The notes below the pieces were generated by a model. It worked only from the letters and a program-made list of their open reading frames with translations. It was not told the origin of the DNA and searched no databases. Made by a program: the position numbers and the translations under genes. From Neofusicoccum parvum (lineage: Eukaryota; Ascomycota; Dothideomycetes; Botryosphaeriales; Botryosphaeriaceae), in assembly GCA_020912385.1 (NCBI GenBank), contig CP087207.1:1674001-1738000 (forward strand): a stretch of 64,000 bases of DNA, read 5' to 3'. Shown piece after piece: positions 19,701-30,572 of the stretch. How positions within the stretch are numbered: position 1 is the first letter of the stretch; each line of letters begins with the position of its first letter.

Positions 19701-22700
19701 ACAGGGGCAGACTCTGATCGTTGACACCGATCAATACGTTCGCAATGTTGCCTGCGAAGCTCTCGGCCGTCTTTGCAGCAGCTCCGGAAATCTTTTCACT
19801 ACTGCAGAGGTCAACTTCCTGGTCGAACAGATCGTCGCAAACCGAGAGCCTAATGTCCGTGCTGGCTGCGCCGTGGCGCTTGGCTGCATCCACTCCCAGC
19901 TTGGTGGCATGGCTGCTGGCTTCCATCTTAAGAACATCCTTGGCATCCTTATGTCGTTGGCAAGTGACCCGCATCCGTCCGTCCATTTTTGGGCTTTGGA
20001 CAGCCTCTCCAGGGTCTCGGATTCAGCAGGCTTGAGCTTCTCTGGCTATGTGACTAGCTCTCTGGGCATGCTCGCCCAGCTTTACATGTCCGAGTCACAT
20101 AACGAGGAAGTCTCTTCTCTTGCGTCGTCGAACATGGAGGTCGATCTTCCCACTCCGGCCGTTATCACTCGTTGCGTGGACAGCATCATCAACGTGCTAG
20201 GCCCAGACCTTCAGGACCTATCTAAGGCGCGCGACCTCATCATGACGCTCATATCACAATTCCTGCACGAGTCGGATCTGTTGGTCCTCGTCGAGAGTCT
20301 GCGATGCCAGGAACACTTGTCGCTCTATGCACCCGGTCATATGGAGTTCGCCATATATGTCAAACGTCTACAGAAGGATCTCGATTCGCCATCTCCGCTG
20401 ATCAAAGACATGGCGATTGATGGCCTTCACAATCTTATGCGTCGCAACGCTGAAGAAGTCATAAACACTGCGAACCCGGGCCTTGAGGACCAACTCTGGC
20501 TCATCCTTAATCAGAATCCACATCATGAGGTCATTCGCAGCATGCTGCGCAACTGGCTTCAACAAACTGCCCTGTCTAACACGGCCGAATGGGTTCAGCG
20601 CTGCAATACGGCACTGACTAAGATCATGAAGCAACCCGAGAACAATGCAAACGCACCTCCATCGAAGCCTAAAACCGCCCACACGACTGGCGTTCCGGAG
20701 CTGCAAGACGAGGAGGTTGCAGGGTTTGCTGCTGCTTCAGGAGGGCAGAATGACGAATCTGGCGGCATCAATGAATCGACACAGGAGCTTCTCAACTGGC
20801 AGGTCCGGACATTTGCAATGGACCTTTTGTCAGAGCTGCTCACCATCATTGGCCGAGACTACGCCATCAAGGGCGAAGACTCCAAGCCTCAGGAAGCCCT
20901 TCAAGCTCGCGTCGCTGATGTCGTGCGTATCGCCTTCTCAGCTTCCACAGCTGGTGTTGTTGGTCTGCGTCTTCGCGGCCTGCGAATCGTTGACCAGGTC
21001 CTGAAGACGTTTGGAAAGACTCCTGATCCAGACTTTCCCGAGGTCACGCTGCTTGAACAATACCAAGCACAGATCGGCTCGGCGCTGACACCCGCTTTCG
21101 CAGCCGACTCTAGCCCGGAGCTCGCAGCTGACGCTGTCAACGTCTGTGCGACGTTCATCGCGACCGGAATCGTCACCGATGTCGAGCGCATGGGTCGTAT
21201 CCTCAAGCTGCTCGTACAGGCACTCGAGAACTTCTCCGCTGACTCGGAAACCGCAAGCATTGGTGATCTGAAGGGCCTGAGCTCGAACGCCCAGGTCATG
21301 GTCAAGATGGCCGTCTTCAGCGCGTGGGCGGAGCTGCAGATCGCGAGCAAGGAGCAGAAGTATCTGGTCGATGTGTTGCGACCATACATTGCGAAGTTGA
21401 CGCCGCTGTGGTTGAGCTCGCTGCGAGAGTTCGCTCGGCTGAGGTTTGAGCCGGATATTTCGACGACGGCGGCGGCAGGCAGTCTGAGCGGGAGCTTGGA
21501 CACGATCTACGCTGCGCTAAACCGGGAGACTTTGTTGAAGTTCTACCAAGACTCTTGGCTCAACCTGGTCGACGCCATTGCATCTCTCATCGACGAGGAT
21601 GCTGAGTTCGTCTTCGACGCGCTGGACGGAAAGGAGCTTGACGAAGAGGACGAGTCTGGCGACGGCCCGAAAGCAAAGAAACCCGCCGCAGACATCAACT
21701 ACCGCGATGAGCCTGTTGCCTTCTTCTTCGTTCTGTTTGGTCTAGCTTTCGAAGCGCTGGTCACCACAGGAAGGCCATCTTCAGCAGACTCGCAGTCGAA
21801 CAAGGAACATACATTGGAGATCTTGAATGCGCTCAAGAACATTCTGAAGCCGAGCGTCAGTGGCCACGCGATTTACCAGGAGGTCGTGTTCTCGGAGACC
21901 ATGGACATGCTGGATCGACTTGTCTTGACGGAGGGCTTGGATGTGCAGGCAGTCATTGTCAAAATCGCGAGGAACATGTGTCTGGCCCACCCAAGCGCGC
22001 AGCGAGCACTCAAGTTAGTACACAATTCCGCATCTTCCGCACAATTGCTGACTCATCCCCGCAGTGCGCCGAACGGCGAAGAGACACTTTCGGACGACAT
22101 CGAGCAGCTTTTCGAACTTACGCGCATCATCGTTTTGGTGCTGGCAGGCTTAATTCCTGGCTTGGGCGATAACAACACCCAGGGTTCGTTTGACTTCCTT
22201 CCAATGCTAAGGTGCGATAACTGATCCCATCGCAGCGCGTCACGCCTTGACGGATGAGTCTGTTGCGCTCATCACACTGGCACTCTCGGCGCTTGTGGAT
22301 GCTTCTGATGTCTTCCCAACCATCATCCGTACCGATCTCCACGCCTGTCTGCTCCAGATCTTTATCAAAATCCTCGGAACGCCGTCCACGCAAGCCCTCG
22401 TCGTCCCTCAGGTCCTCCCCATCTTCCGCCGCTTCGTATCCAGCCTCGCAAGCACATCGCTACCCGAAACGCAGTCGCAGCTGCGCAGCACCCTCGAGCG
22501 CTTCCTCATCATCATCACGCACGCCCAGAAACGCGAATTCGAAGCCGCGCCGCAGTGCGAGAAGAACACGCTCCTCGCCGCCACCATCCTGCTCACCAGC
22601 GCTGCGGGCATCTTCGACCCTTCGGACACGCTGCTGAAGCGCACGACCGACCTCCTCACCGACTGCCTGCAGAACCGCGTCACAAGCAAGGTCGCGGCCA

Positions 22701-23182
22701 ACTGCTGCCGCAGCCTTCTCGTCCTCCCCAAGCGCGCCGGCGACGCGGCCGCCAACACTTCAGCCGCCCTCGCCAAGGCGCTGCTGCCCGCGCTCGTCAC
22801 CTTCCTGGCGTCGGCGCCGCCCGACGACCTCGAGGGCCTGGAGGAGTCGCGGCAGGCGGTGGCGCTGGCGCTGACGAACCTGGTGGGCACTCTGCAGCCC
22901 AACGCGGTGCCGACGGCGACGGCGCTGGTGCTGCCGACGCTGCTGGCGCGCGCGGCCAAGGAGGGCGAGGCGAGCTACAGGGAGACGGCGGCGCGGCTGG
23001 TCGAGCTGGCGCAGGCCGGCCAGGAGAGCTTCAGGGCCGTGGTGCAGGCGCTGGGGCCCGAGCAGAAGGCCTTCATGGAGGGCGTGGTGCGCAGGGGCGG
23101 CCCCGCCGTCAGGAAGGAACCAGTCCGCCAGGACAGCTCCGGCGAGCCGAGGATCGCGCTGCGGATGGATTTCGGGGCCTAG
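16772..23182 (+). CDS. LAA1: LAA1/HEATR5-family HEAT-repeat protein (AP-1 accessory)
   Basis: Five exons, 16772-19252, 19301-19663, 19711-22013, 22065-22183 and 22236-23182, give 2,070 residues, close to the roughly 2,000 residues of yeast Laa1 and human HEATR5 proteins. The protein is almost all alpha-helical HEAT-type repeats: an N-terminal block (KALGKIAKGVSKLLD-like segments), DQYVRNVACEALGRLC, NREPNVRAGCAVALGCIHSQLG and HPSVHFWALDSLSRV are typical. Known relatives bind the AP-1 clathrin adaptor and support Golgi-endosome traffic; this role is inferred from family. The fourth intron (22014-22064) is 51 bases, in frame and stop-free, so I treat it as spliced because it has a GCTGACTC branch site and a CAG acceptor. 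The 3' exon shifts from C-ending to G-ending codons near 22850. Confidence 0.9.
22014..22064 (+). other. 51-bp in-frame, stop-free intron of LAA1
   Basis: Donor GTTAGT, branch-like GCTGACTC and acceptor CGCAG. If retained it adds 17 residues without a stop or frameshift; if spliced it joins Leu to Asn-Ala-Pro-Asn. Confidence 0.65.
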
Positions 23183-23934
23183 GTTGGGGGGGCAGGTGGG
23201 GCGGTGTGGAATCGAGGAACGGTGGACGCTGTAATGATAGATGGAGATGGACGATAGATGTATGCGATTCTTGCTTGAGATGTGGACTGGAATCCTGCTT
23301 GCTGGTGCGGGTGGATGGCTTGGCTTGGCTTTGGTGCTCTTTCATCGCGGGAGAGGGTGCTTCAGCTACCGGATGCCTGTGATTGGCTTGTTTGTCTTGT
23401 TTGATGGTGAGTTGAACTGAACTTCGTGTTCCAAACATGCGTCGTCGATCCGCATGGCTGCGTCGTCGAGAGTCGGGAGACGCTACGGACGGGTGGCCCA
23501 GAAGCAACCGCGTCCCCGTGAGGTTTGCCCCAATTGAGTAGAAGGACGCTGTTGCTGGTGTCTACTAGTAGATTCTCTATAATTATGGGGCGAAACCTGA
23601 CCGCTCTGTGGGCTAGAAGATACAGGCTGTTGATCGCAAGATAGCTAAGAAGGGCAAGAAGTCAATGAAAACATAGTCTTTCGTTTCCGGGTGCGAGTCC
23701 CTCAAGACTTCATCTCAAATCTGTACTTCCATCCTTTTTTTTCCTTCAACATGGTAATATTAATATCTCATACCCTGACCAGTGCCATGCCTTTATCCAA
23801 GCTATTTGCTTTTTGCCCCTCTACGACTCAGCCTCACCAGCATACCGCCCCACCAATCCAAGCACATCACGCGTAGCTCCCGTAGCCGCAGCAGCGACTC
23901 CCCCCCAGAAACCTCCCCCGACCCTCTCACCGCC
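23183..23934. other. Gene-free stretch downstream of LAA1
   Basis: Holds the LAA1 3' flank and about 600 bases in which no gene is supported. The stretch at 23685-23700 (GGGTGCGAGTCCC) resembles a tRNA T-arm, but no matching D-arm or acceptor stem is present. Confidence 0.45.
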
Positions 23935-24233
23935 CTAAGCCGTCTCGCCGAGGACGGGCTCAAAGCAACCCGGATCCGGAAGCGCCCGCACCCACCCCAG
24001 GACACGCCGCGAGCGCGGCAGCCTCTCCTCCGTCTCCCTCCGCTTCCGCAACCCCGCCGGCGGCGGAGGGCCTGGAGCCGCGCGGCGGAGGGGTTGGGCA
24101 CCCGGACGGGCTGGCGGGGCGTGGTGAGTGGCTGGTTGGTGGCGGCGGAGGCGTCATGGTAGGAGTACGTGGTGCAGATGACCGTGGCGCAGGCGTGGCA
24201 GCAGGTGTCGTGGGGTTGGCCCGGCAGGGTCAT
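23935..24233 (-). pseudogene. Small Cys-containing protein broken by a one-base frameshift in a G-run
   Basis: From the ATG at 24233 a frame with coding-like C-ending codons encodes MTLPGQPHDTCCHACAT and continues to about 24060, then loses sense. The adjacent frame picks up immediately with GLRKRRETEERLPRSRR and ends at a stop at 23935-23937, using G-ending codons typical of neighbouring genes. The switch falls at a GGGG run and is explained by loss of one G. The joined product would be about 98 residues, rich in Arg and Cys. I cannot name it. It may be a sequencing error instead of a true pseudogene. Confidence 0.42.
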
Positions 24234-24859
24234 AGAACCTGGCGCGCGGCGTTGGGGGTGGTGGGGAGGTCGTGCGTGCAGGTGTTGCTGGAGAGGAGGA
24301 GCTTGGGAGCCGGGAGCGGCATGGTCGATGCGGGTGTTTTGATTGGTGGGCGGAGCTGATGGAGGGTGGCTTGGTGGCGCGAGGGCGGTTGCTGGGCGGT
24401 GTGGTGGTGTCTCAGGGACTGCCGATGGTGTTGTGGTGGTGGAAGGCGGCGGCGATGATGGCGTGGCAAAGATTGGGTCAAAACAGGCGTAAAGGCTGGG
24501 GAATAGAGTTTGGAGTTTGCGCAAGGGAGTTTTGTGTGTGGAGTGTGGGTGGTGTTTTGCGGCGGGGGTTGAGGCATCTGGGTCACTTTTGAGGCGGAAA
24601 GCCCTACACTGCTACAAGCTGACCAGAATCAAGAAAGATCTATGCTTATGTGATGAGAAAGTCACGCCTTTTCTATTGGAAAGCTGCAGAGTCGCAACGG
24701 GGCTGATGTTCACTGGAGCTGTGTGGCTGCGGTGCCCTCCCGGCAGTCCCTCCTGACTATCTTTCGGCCGCTCCAGCAACCCTTGTCAAATTAACAATCA
24801 TGAATCAATACTCCCAGAAGAACTGGAAATGGGAGCAGAGGCGACATAGTGTCCCCGAA

Positions 24860-25613
24860 CTAGCTTCTAAGCCTACGCGGCCTTGTCCCTTCCTCAAAGA
24901 CCTCCGCATGGCGCAGGCAATCAATGAAATCACGAGAGACTATTGACAGCTCCACGGGCAGTGGGATGCTGAAGGTCAAGACCAGCCCCGATATTGGCCA
25001 ATTGATTCCCACACCACCATCACCCCCGCCGCTGCTGTCCCAAAGGCGGCGATGGCTCAAGCGAAGCAACTCAACACCACCTCACCTGCGCCCATCTCAA
25101 CAGTTCCTCATCCTTCCTCAGCCTCTCCATATCCCACTTCTCCAATGCCATGAAAAACTCCAACTCCTCCTCCGAATCTCCCTCGTTCACTCGCCTCAGA
25201 TAGACAATCACCACCCCAGTGAAATCCCCCGACGCGCATCTCAGCACCCACAGCGGGCCGAACCTAAACCCACGCGTCCGATACGCGCCCATGACCGCTT
25301 AGCTCGTCACCACGGTATCCGGGCCGGGCCGCCTGAGCCACACGCCGTTCAGATCGTGGCGGAACGCGGCGAGGTAGTCCCCGGCGCTCCTGACCACCCC
25401 CCTCGTCGACGGGTCGCCGCAGCGCGCGCGCCACCGCCGGGAAGGCGTCGGGCGCCAGCAGGTCGGCCCAGCGACGTGTCGGCGCAGGCGAGCGTGTGCG
25501 AGTTCAGTAGCACGAGTACCATCTGCGGATCTGCTCCCAGCGCTGTCTGGCGAAATAGTGTGTCAACCGCTTTCCTGGCGGCTGTACCCGGCGCTGTTGC
25601 GTGTGATATGTGA
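24860..25613 (-). pseudogene. Degenerate gene with two frameshifts and a nonsense codon
   Basis: Three minus-strand frames form one plausible protein when read in series: PQMVLVLLNSHTLACADTSLG (before about 25470), then ADLLAPDAFPAVARAL, then (from about 25420) DPSTRGVVRSAGDYLAAF and HDLNGVWLRR. The last frame continues through an in-frame TAA at 25299-25301 into MGAYRTRGFRFGPLWVLRC and GDFTGVVIVYLRRVNEGDSE, as far as a possible donor near 25085. Further open sequence (24860-25069) could be a last exon. No family is assigned with confidence. Each break is a single-base indel or substitution, so decay looks recent. Confidence 0.45.
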
Positions 25614-27839
25614 TCTCCCGGAAGACACTGCTCGTTGTACGTCAGCAGCAGTGATTCGCTATGGAGACCTTCGTGAGGTCGTGGAGCTCGGTTCGTGGTG
25701 TTGGCTTGGCTAGCGACACGGGGCTGGAGTCGATGGTGCCGAAGGGCGGATGAGGCTACTTCGAAGTTGACGTGAACGGCGGATCGGAAGAGATTCTGTC
25801 AGGACACTGCCCAAATATAGCAAAGGTCAGCTACCGTTCGTCACTGTCCTTCATCCAGATCTGCTGGTTTGGTCAGGTAAAGGAACAGCTCACGCATTTG
25901 CGCTCAAGAGCACAATAGAAGCAGTGCCTGGAGCATCTGCGCCAGCCACTGTGGCTGCAAGGGAAGTGGACGAGACGGGATGGACTTTGCCTCAGATTCG
26001 CCCTGGACGGATGCCGCCTGTTCTCATCAACGCGCCATACGACGCGGCTATGTCCAGCGCTGGCGAAAGCCGGAAGCCTTTTAGACGAATGAGAACGCGG
26101 CGTGGTCAAGCTGTGTGAGCTAGCAGGAGGAACCGCGGCCTGAGAATTGAAACACCAAGAAGAAGAGATCACGACCAGCAGATGGCAGGTTAAGAAGTGG
26201 GAGCAAAAAGACACATTGTCTGTTCCATTTTCAAGGTGCCAGATATCCCGGCTATCCAAAAGAAGATCTATATAAAGAAAGACAGCTTCTTCAAGGCTCT
26301 GCGTTTAATCTCAATGTCAATCAGAGTAACCTCCGGGTACTGATTGCCTCTTGGTGGTTCTCTCCTGTAAACTGTATCTTCATCGCCTTCAAGATGTGTG
26401 AAGAGAAAAGGAAGAGGAGTAGAGGGTGCTAGGGTTTATATAAGTTCATTAGTCGGCAAAGGAACACGGACTCTGTTGATCATCACGGGGGCAACGCGCT
26501 CGTCTGCCTGCTGGCACCTTCCATTTCAAGGCCGCTCCTAGCTGGTGACATCAAAAGCTGCTAAGCGAGTGATTACGGCATCGTGAGTGTCCTATCTAAG
26601 GTCATAGTGACTGGAGCTCTTTGCCGTAAATTGACATGCCTGAATTCTCGGAGAACCAAGCTTGCATGTCTTTGGTGTCTAGTAGCCACCGGCGGCGCGA
26701 GCAAGCGCCTCTGCGACGACGAGCCTGACACATCTCGAAATTTTCCGGCGACGTGCGGCTCTGGAAGCATATCTGCGGCCAGCACTCGTGTCTCTTCAGG
26801 TCTCTCCGGCAGTCTCTTGACGCGGTGGGGGACCGAAGCACCCCAATTCAGGGGCCCTTGGCTCTCGCGCCCAGTGCAGCGGGCAACTTGAAGGCCAGGT
26901 TGAGCCCATCGAACCGTCTCCACTTGAAAACACATATCTACGATGCAGTTGTAGGCCGGGTGGGGTGATGTCACGGCGGATAGCGGCGAATGCGACATCT
27001 GCGCTTCCAACATTGCAGCCAAATCGTGCGGCGATCTCGTCTGGCAGCCAGATCTACGTCTCCGAGCTCCTGAAAGGCTCGTTCTTGGATTTTGTAAGTT
27101 GGTCTGCAGAGCGAACGCGGGACACGAGAGTTGTTCTGCGCTGTTATATTCCTGCGCGGCGGTCTGACTAGTAAAACGATGGCATGGCTGCACGGAAATC
27201 AGGGCGCGGTAGACTTGCGATGATGATATCAGCCAGCCAAATAGGGTTAATGATGCACTTCCTCACTTTGTTGTCGAATGAGTAGCTTCGGTATCTTATG
27301 GGGACAGATGATGGGGAGCCAGATATCACTCGAAAATCGCACACATAACAAAGAAAGCAAACCGCTCAGCTCCGCAGAAGGAGAGAGAAAGTGGCTCTGG
27401 CAAAAAGTGATAATCATGTCTCAGAACAGAATGTCCATAACCACATTACCTCTCATCTTTGACGCGCAGAGAGCTTCGTTGGGCGGCGTTGATCGCGTGA
27501 AGCACGTCTGTGGAGCTTCGAAAGGAATATGGGGCAAGGGAGAGAGAAAGAATGAAGGGAAAAAGGTGAACGAATGGCTCTTGTGAAATAACACTGTCAC
27601 ACTGTAAGCAAGAACGCTGAGCTACTCCAGGATGGCGAAAATCGACACTGATTATCTGCGCACGCGACGATGGCTTCAAGCGGTCTTCGCAGCCGCCAGT
27701 CAAACACGGAAGGAGCGGAGGTCTATTTCAAGGGGGTTCGCAGCAGGGGGATTGTCATCGCTTGGACGATCAGCTCAGATGAAGTCGTGGTGTACCTGGG
27801 CATGATGGCGGCTCACTGAGCCGTTCTGGAGCCAGGCGC
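25614..27839. other. Gene-poor tract with retroelement-like promoter module
   Basis: No gene is supported over about 2.2 kb. It contains AGAGAAAAGGAAGAG followed by GGGTTTATATA (26402-26442), a module that recurs at 30012-30057 and 62615-62667, and TATATAAAG at about 26270. Open frames around 26573-27193 exist on both strands without family motifs; one plus-strand segment (26965-27090) ends at a good GTAAGT donor but I find no partner exon. Confidence 0.4.
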
Positions 27840-28105
27840 TCATCGGCGGAAAACGCGTTGGACCTGACGATAGTCAGCTCGCTTGCTGTGAGCTATCTGA
27901 GCATGTTTGAATGACTTACCAAGCGTACAAGAGCTCCACCAGCCCAGGGAGCGAGGCGGAAGACGACGACGTAGACCAGAGGGGAGACTGCGATTGTGCG
28001 CAAGCCGTTGTAGATCCAGATCCCGATGTGTCGTGGAGTATGGAAGAGGAGAATATCAAGCATGTGGCAAGCCATGACATTGCCCCAGAAGATGCCGTTG
28101 TTCAT
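27840..28105 (-). CDS. Small membrane protein of unknown function (69 aa, two exons)
   Basis: Exon 28105-27920 ends at a perfect GTAAGT donor; a 56-bp intron with GAGCTGACTATCGTCAG branch/acceptor leads to a tiny last exon 27863-27840 encoding VQRVFRR and a stop. The product is 69 residues: MNNGIFWGNVMACHMLDIL, then FHTPRHIGIWIYNGLRT, and a hydrophobic helix SPLVYVVVFRLAPWAGGALV with a basic tail. The reading frame stays open upstream to a stop near 28236 without another ATG, so an upstream exon is possible. No family is recognised. Confidence 0.5.
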
Positions 28106-29297
28106 GATGGCGGCGAGTTGGCGGCGGGAGTGGATCTGCGAGGTCGGAAGATCCGGTGTCGGCGCAGAGTCAGGGGGGTTTGCGGTTGGACTGGCAGCGT
28201 ACAGCCAAAATAATGGATCAGAGAGGATAGGATAGGCTCAAGAAAGACTGGAAATGCGTCTTTGAGGTCGGTGCTGGGTGTGGGTGGGTTGGGTGTCGAG
28301 GTGTTGGTGGAGAGCACGACTGAGGACAAAAATGGACGTCCATTGGCAGTCAACGCAGCAGCAAAAGCACATACAGGTTAGCGCAGTCCTTGCTCTTCGC
28401 GCGAAGGATAGGCCCTGCGGTGGCGGGGAATCACTCAAGGGCGCGCAGCTAATGCAGCGGCTAGGCATTGAGTCGCATCGAGTCCGACGCTATCTGGTGG
28501 CTGCGCAGGTCCTCTCGCAGCTGGTCCGCCACCACAGGATACCGTGTTGACGAGCGTAGTCGGGTATTCTACTACGAGGTAGTCATCGAAACAATCGTGG
28601 CCGCGCCGTTGGCGAGGCGCTGCGGCGGCGATCAAGTCGCAGTCCGCAAGGTGAAGTTCTGCAGACGCGCCTCACCTCGCACAGCTGTTGCGGTGTCTCA
28701 CTAGGTATCCTCCGAAAGAGAGCAGCATCACTTAGTTCCAGCCGCAAGGTCACCGGAAAGGCTTGCTGTGACTGCAACTGCGGTCGCGATTGGGCAGCGT
28801 GGCAGCAGCGACGCGCAAATACAGACCGCGGACACTTCACAGCAGGCACTGGAGAGGCTGTTTGGCTCGTGGTGATCCTCAGGAACAGGTGTAGCAAGTC
28901 AATCCCAACTTTGCATGCCTAGCTGGCGTCAAGCCGTCAACGATAGAGCTGTAAGTAACGGGTGGCCCGATGCCAGTATCCCAGTGCTCGTTCAGCGTCT
29001 CTCGCCTCGAGAACTGAGCTGCGGATAGAATCCGACCACATGGATCGTCTTCAAGGAGACGCCTGCCGCCAGAAACGTCAATACCGGGGCAAGTGACGGC
29101 CAACTGTTCCAGTTCAAGATACTTCATGGCCTGTCTAACGGCGGGTTCGCGCCGGCCTGAACGTGAGAAGGCTGTCAACCTGTCACTTTGAATCAGTGCT
29201 CGTCTCAAGAGAACGCGCTATCGAGTAGGACGATAACAGCATGGAGCATTTGTGCCACAAGATTGGAAGAACAGCAGAGATAGCCAGCCTGAGAACA
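28106..29297. other. Gene-free stretch
   Basis: About 1.2 kb upstream of the small membrane protein and before the miniature retroelement. Only short frames without motifs are seen. Confidence 0.4.
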
Positions 29298-29302
29298 TGA
29301 AC

Positions 29303-29370
29303 TGTCAGCATATAAGGCATATTAGCACGCACTAGTAACAGTGCGGCGTCGTACTTTTGCAAGTTCGACA
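29303..29370 (+). repeat. Left (5') LTR of the miniature element, 68 bp
   Basis: Starts TGTCAGCATATAAGG and ends GCAAGTTCGACA; identical over 68 bases to the right LTR. CATATAAGG could act as a TATA box. Confidence 0.88.
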
Positions 29371-29390
29371 GTTATGAGCCCGGAAGCGCA
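29371..29390 (+). other. Primer-binding site complementary to half initiator-Met tRNA
   Basis: The sequence begins GTTATGAGCCCGG immediately after the left LTR. It is the complement of the anticodon stem-loop of initiator Met tRNA, cut inside the loop after ..CAUAAC. The tRNA sequence is from general knowledge, not from this window. Confidence 0.75.
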
Positions 29391-29611
29391 TGCCACTGCA
29401 ATCATGGTCGAGTGGGGGGGTGGCTCCCCTCCAACCTACTACAAGGGGTTTGGTGTACCCCGTCCCAAGTTTCATCAAGGTTCAAGAGTTCGAACCACAG
29501 CAAGAATAGCATTTCAGAGCAATTTCACCACGAGTAGCCACAATTCAGCAACAATTCATGTTTCAGACTCTCCACCTGTGCCTCAAGCACTTCGCCACAG
29601 GTGAGGGGGTG

Positions 29612-29679
29612 TGTCAGCATATAAGGCATATTAGCACGCACTAGTAACAGTGCGGCGTCGTACTTTTGCAAGTTCGACA
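29612..29679 (+). repeat. Right (3') LTR of the miniature element, 68 bp
   Basis: Identical to the left LTR. Preceded by a polypurine tract and by an 8-bp inverted repeat (CACCTGTG 29573-29580, CACAGGTG 29596-29603). Confidence 0.88.
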
Positions 29680-29684
29680 TGAAC

Positions 29685-30572
29685 CAAGCTGGCAAGGCAC
29701 CGAGTGAGGCTGCTACCAGAGTGGTAGTGCCAGAGAATTAACTGAGTAAAACACTTACTTCTTCCTCAAGTTACTGCGTATAGCAGCAAGCTCAACGAAA
29801 AAGAAACTTAGCCCCCAAAGGCTCTATGCGATGGGAGGTGGGGGTTGGCCCACTAGGCTTTTTGGACACGGTCGGGGGGAGCTGAGCCCGCTAAGCCGCT
29901 AGAAAACCCCTTCTGTAAACAATAAGCGTAGGCAATATGCCCTAGGGGGTGGGCGGATGGGGATACTTAGCTGGCCACACGTACTCCGCCCGATACGTGT
30001 GACACTGGATGAGGAGGAAAGGAAGAGAGTTGGGCAAGGAGCAGGAGGGTTTATATAGGCGAGGGAGGAGGGCTTCCTCGCCGAAGCGAGGATCAGCTCA
30101 TCAGTCGCTTCTGCTACGCTAAACTTCTTCCGTGAGGGTGTGAGAGATGGGGGCAGGCGGCTGGCCGAATGTGGCAGAAAGATGTCACGGGCGGCGTGCA
30201 CGGCGCAGTTACAGCGGGTACAGCGGGCACAGCTCCGGCACAGCCAGGCCACAATCAGATCGAGGCAGGCACAGGCAGAAAACGAAGACTTTTCGCACAG
30301 CATCCAGCTTCAGCGCAGCAACTTGACCATCACTTCGACCAGCCCTCGCTTTCAACCTGGCTCAAGCACTACACAACACCCCCACAGCCAACACTCAACC
30401 ACATCTTCCACAGCAAGCCCTACCCTCCCCCTTCTCCCCCTTCTGCGCCCTCCGCGCCGCCTCAGCCTCGCCCCGTCCCAAACCCGCCCAGACTGACGCC
30501 AAACCAGATTTTCCCCTGCCCCCGCAAACACTACACCACCACCACCACCACAACCACCACCGCACCACCACC
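29685..30572. other. Gene-free stretch with retroelement-like promoter module and hairpin
   Basis: Contains GAGGAAAGGAAGAG followed by GGGTTTATATA (30012-30057), then a perfect small hairpin CCTCGC-CGAA-GCGAGG (about 30073-30088). The plus-strand frame 30169-30696 overlaps the start of the next gene in another frame and has no motif. The last 50 bases are (CCA/CAC)-rich. Confidence 0.45.

Larger units (their letters stand above)
29303..29679 (+). mobile_element. Miniature LTR retroelement (TRIM-like), complete, 377 bp
   Basis: Two identical 68-bp terminal direct repeats (29303-29370 and 29612-29679) begin TGTCAGC and end TTCGACA, the TG..CA ends of LTRs. A perfect 5-bp target-site duplication TGAAC flanks them (29298-29302, 29680-29684). 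The base after the left LTR starts GTTATGAGCCCGGAAGCGC, which is complementary to the anticodon-loop half of fungal initiator Met tRNA (..GGGCUCAUAAC), the half-tRNA primer known from copia and Ty5. A polypurine tract (GGTGAGGGGGTG) ends at 29611, directly before the right LTR. The 241-bp interior has no coding capacity, so the element must be mobilised in trans by a copia-type element. The plus orientation follows from the order LTR-PBS-PPT-LTR. Confidence 0.88.

Noticed and set aside
23685..23700. tRNA T-arm-like GGGTGCGAGTCCC
   Set aside because: No D-arm, anticodon arm or acceptor stem can be paired with it.
29303..29679. Reading the element as a simple SINE because of A- and B-boxes
   Set aside because: Identical TG..CA repeats, PBS, PPT and a 5-bp TSD fit an LTR element far better; the boxes are kept as a separate observation.
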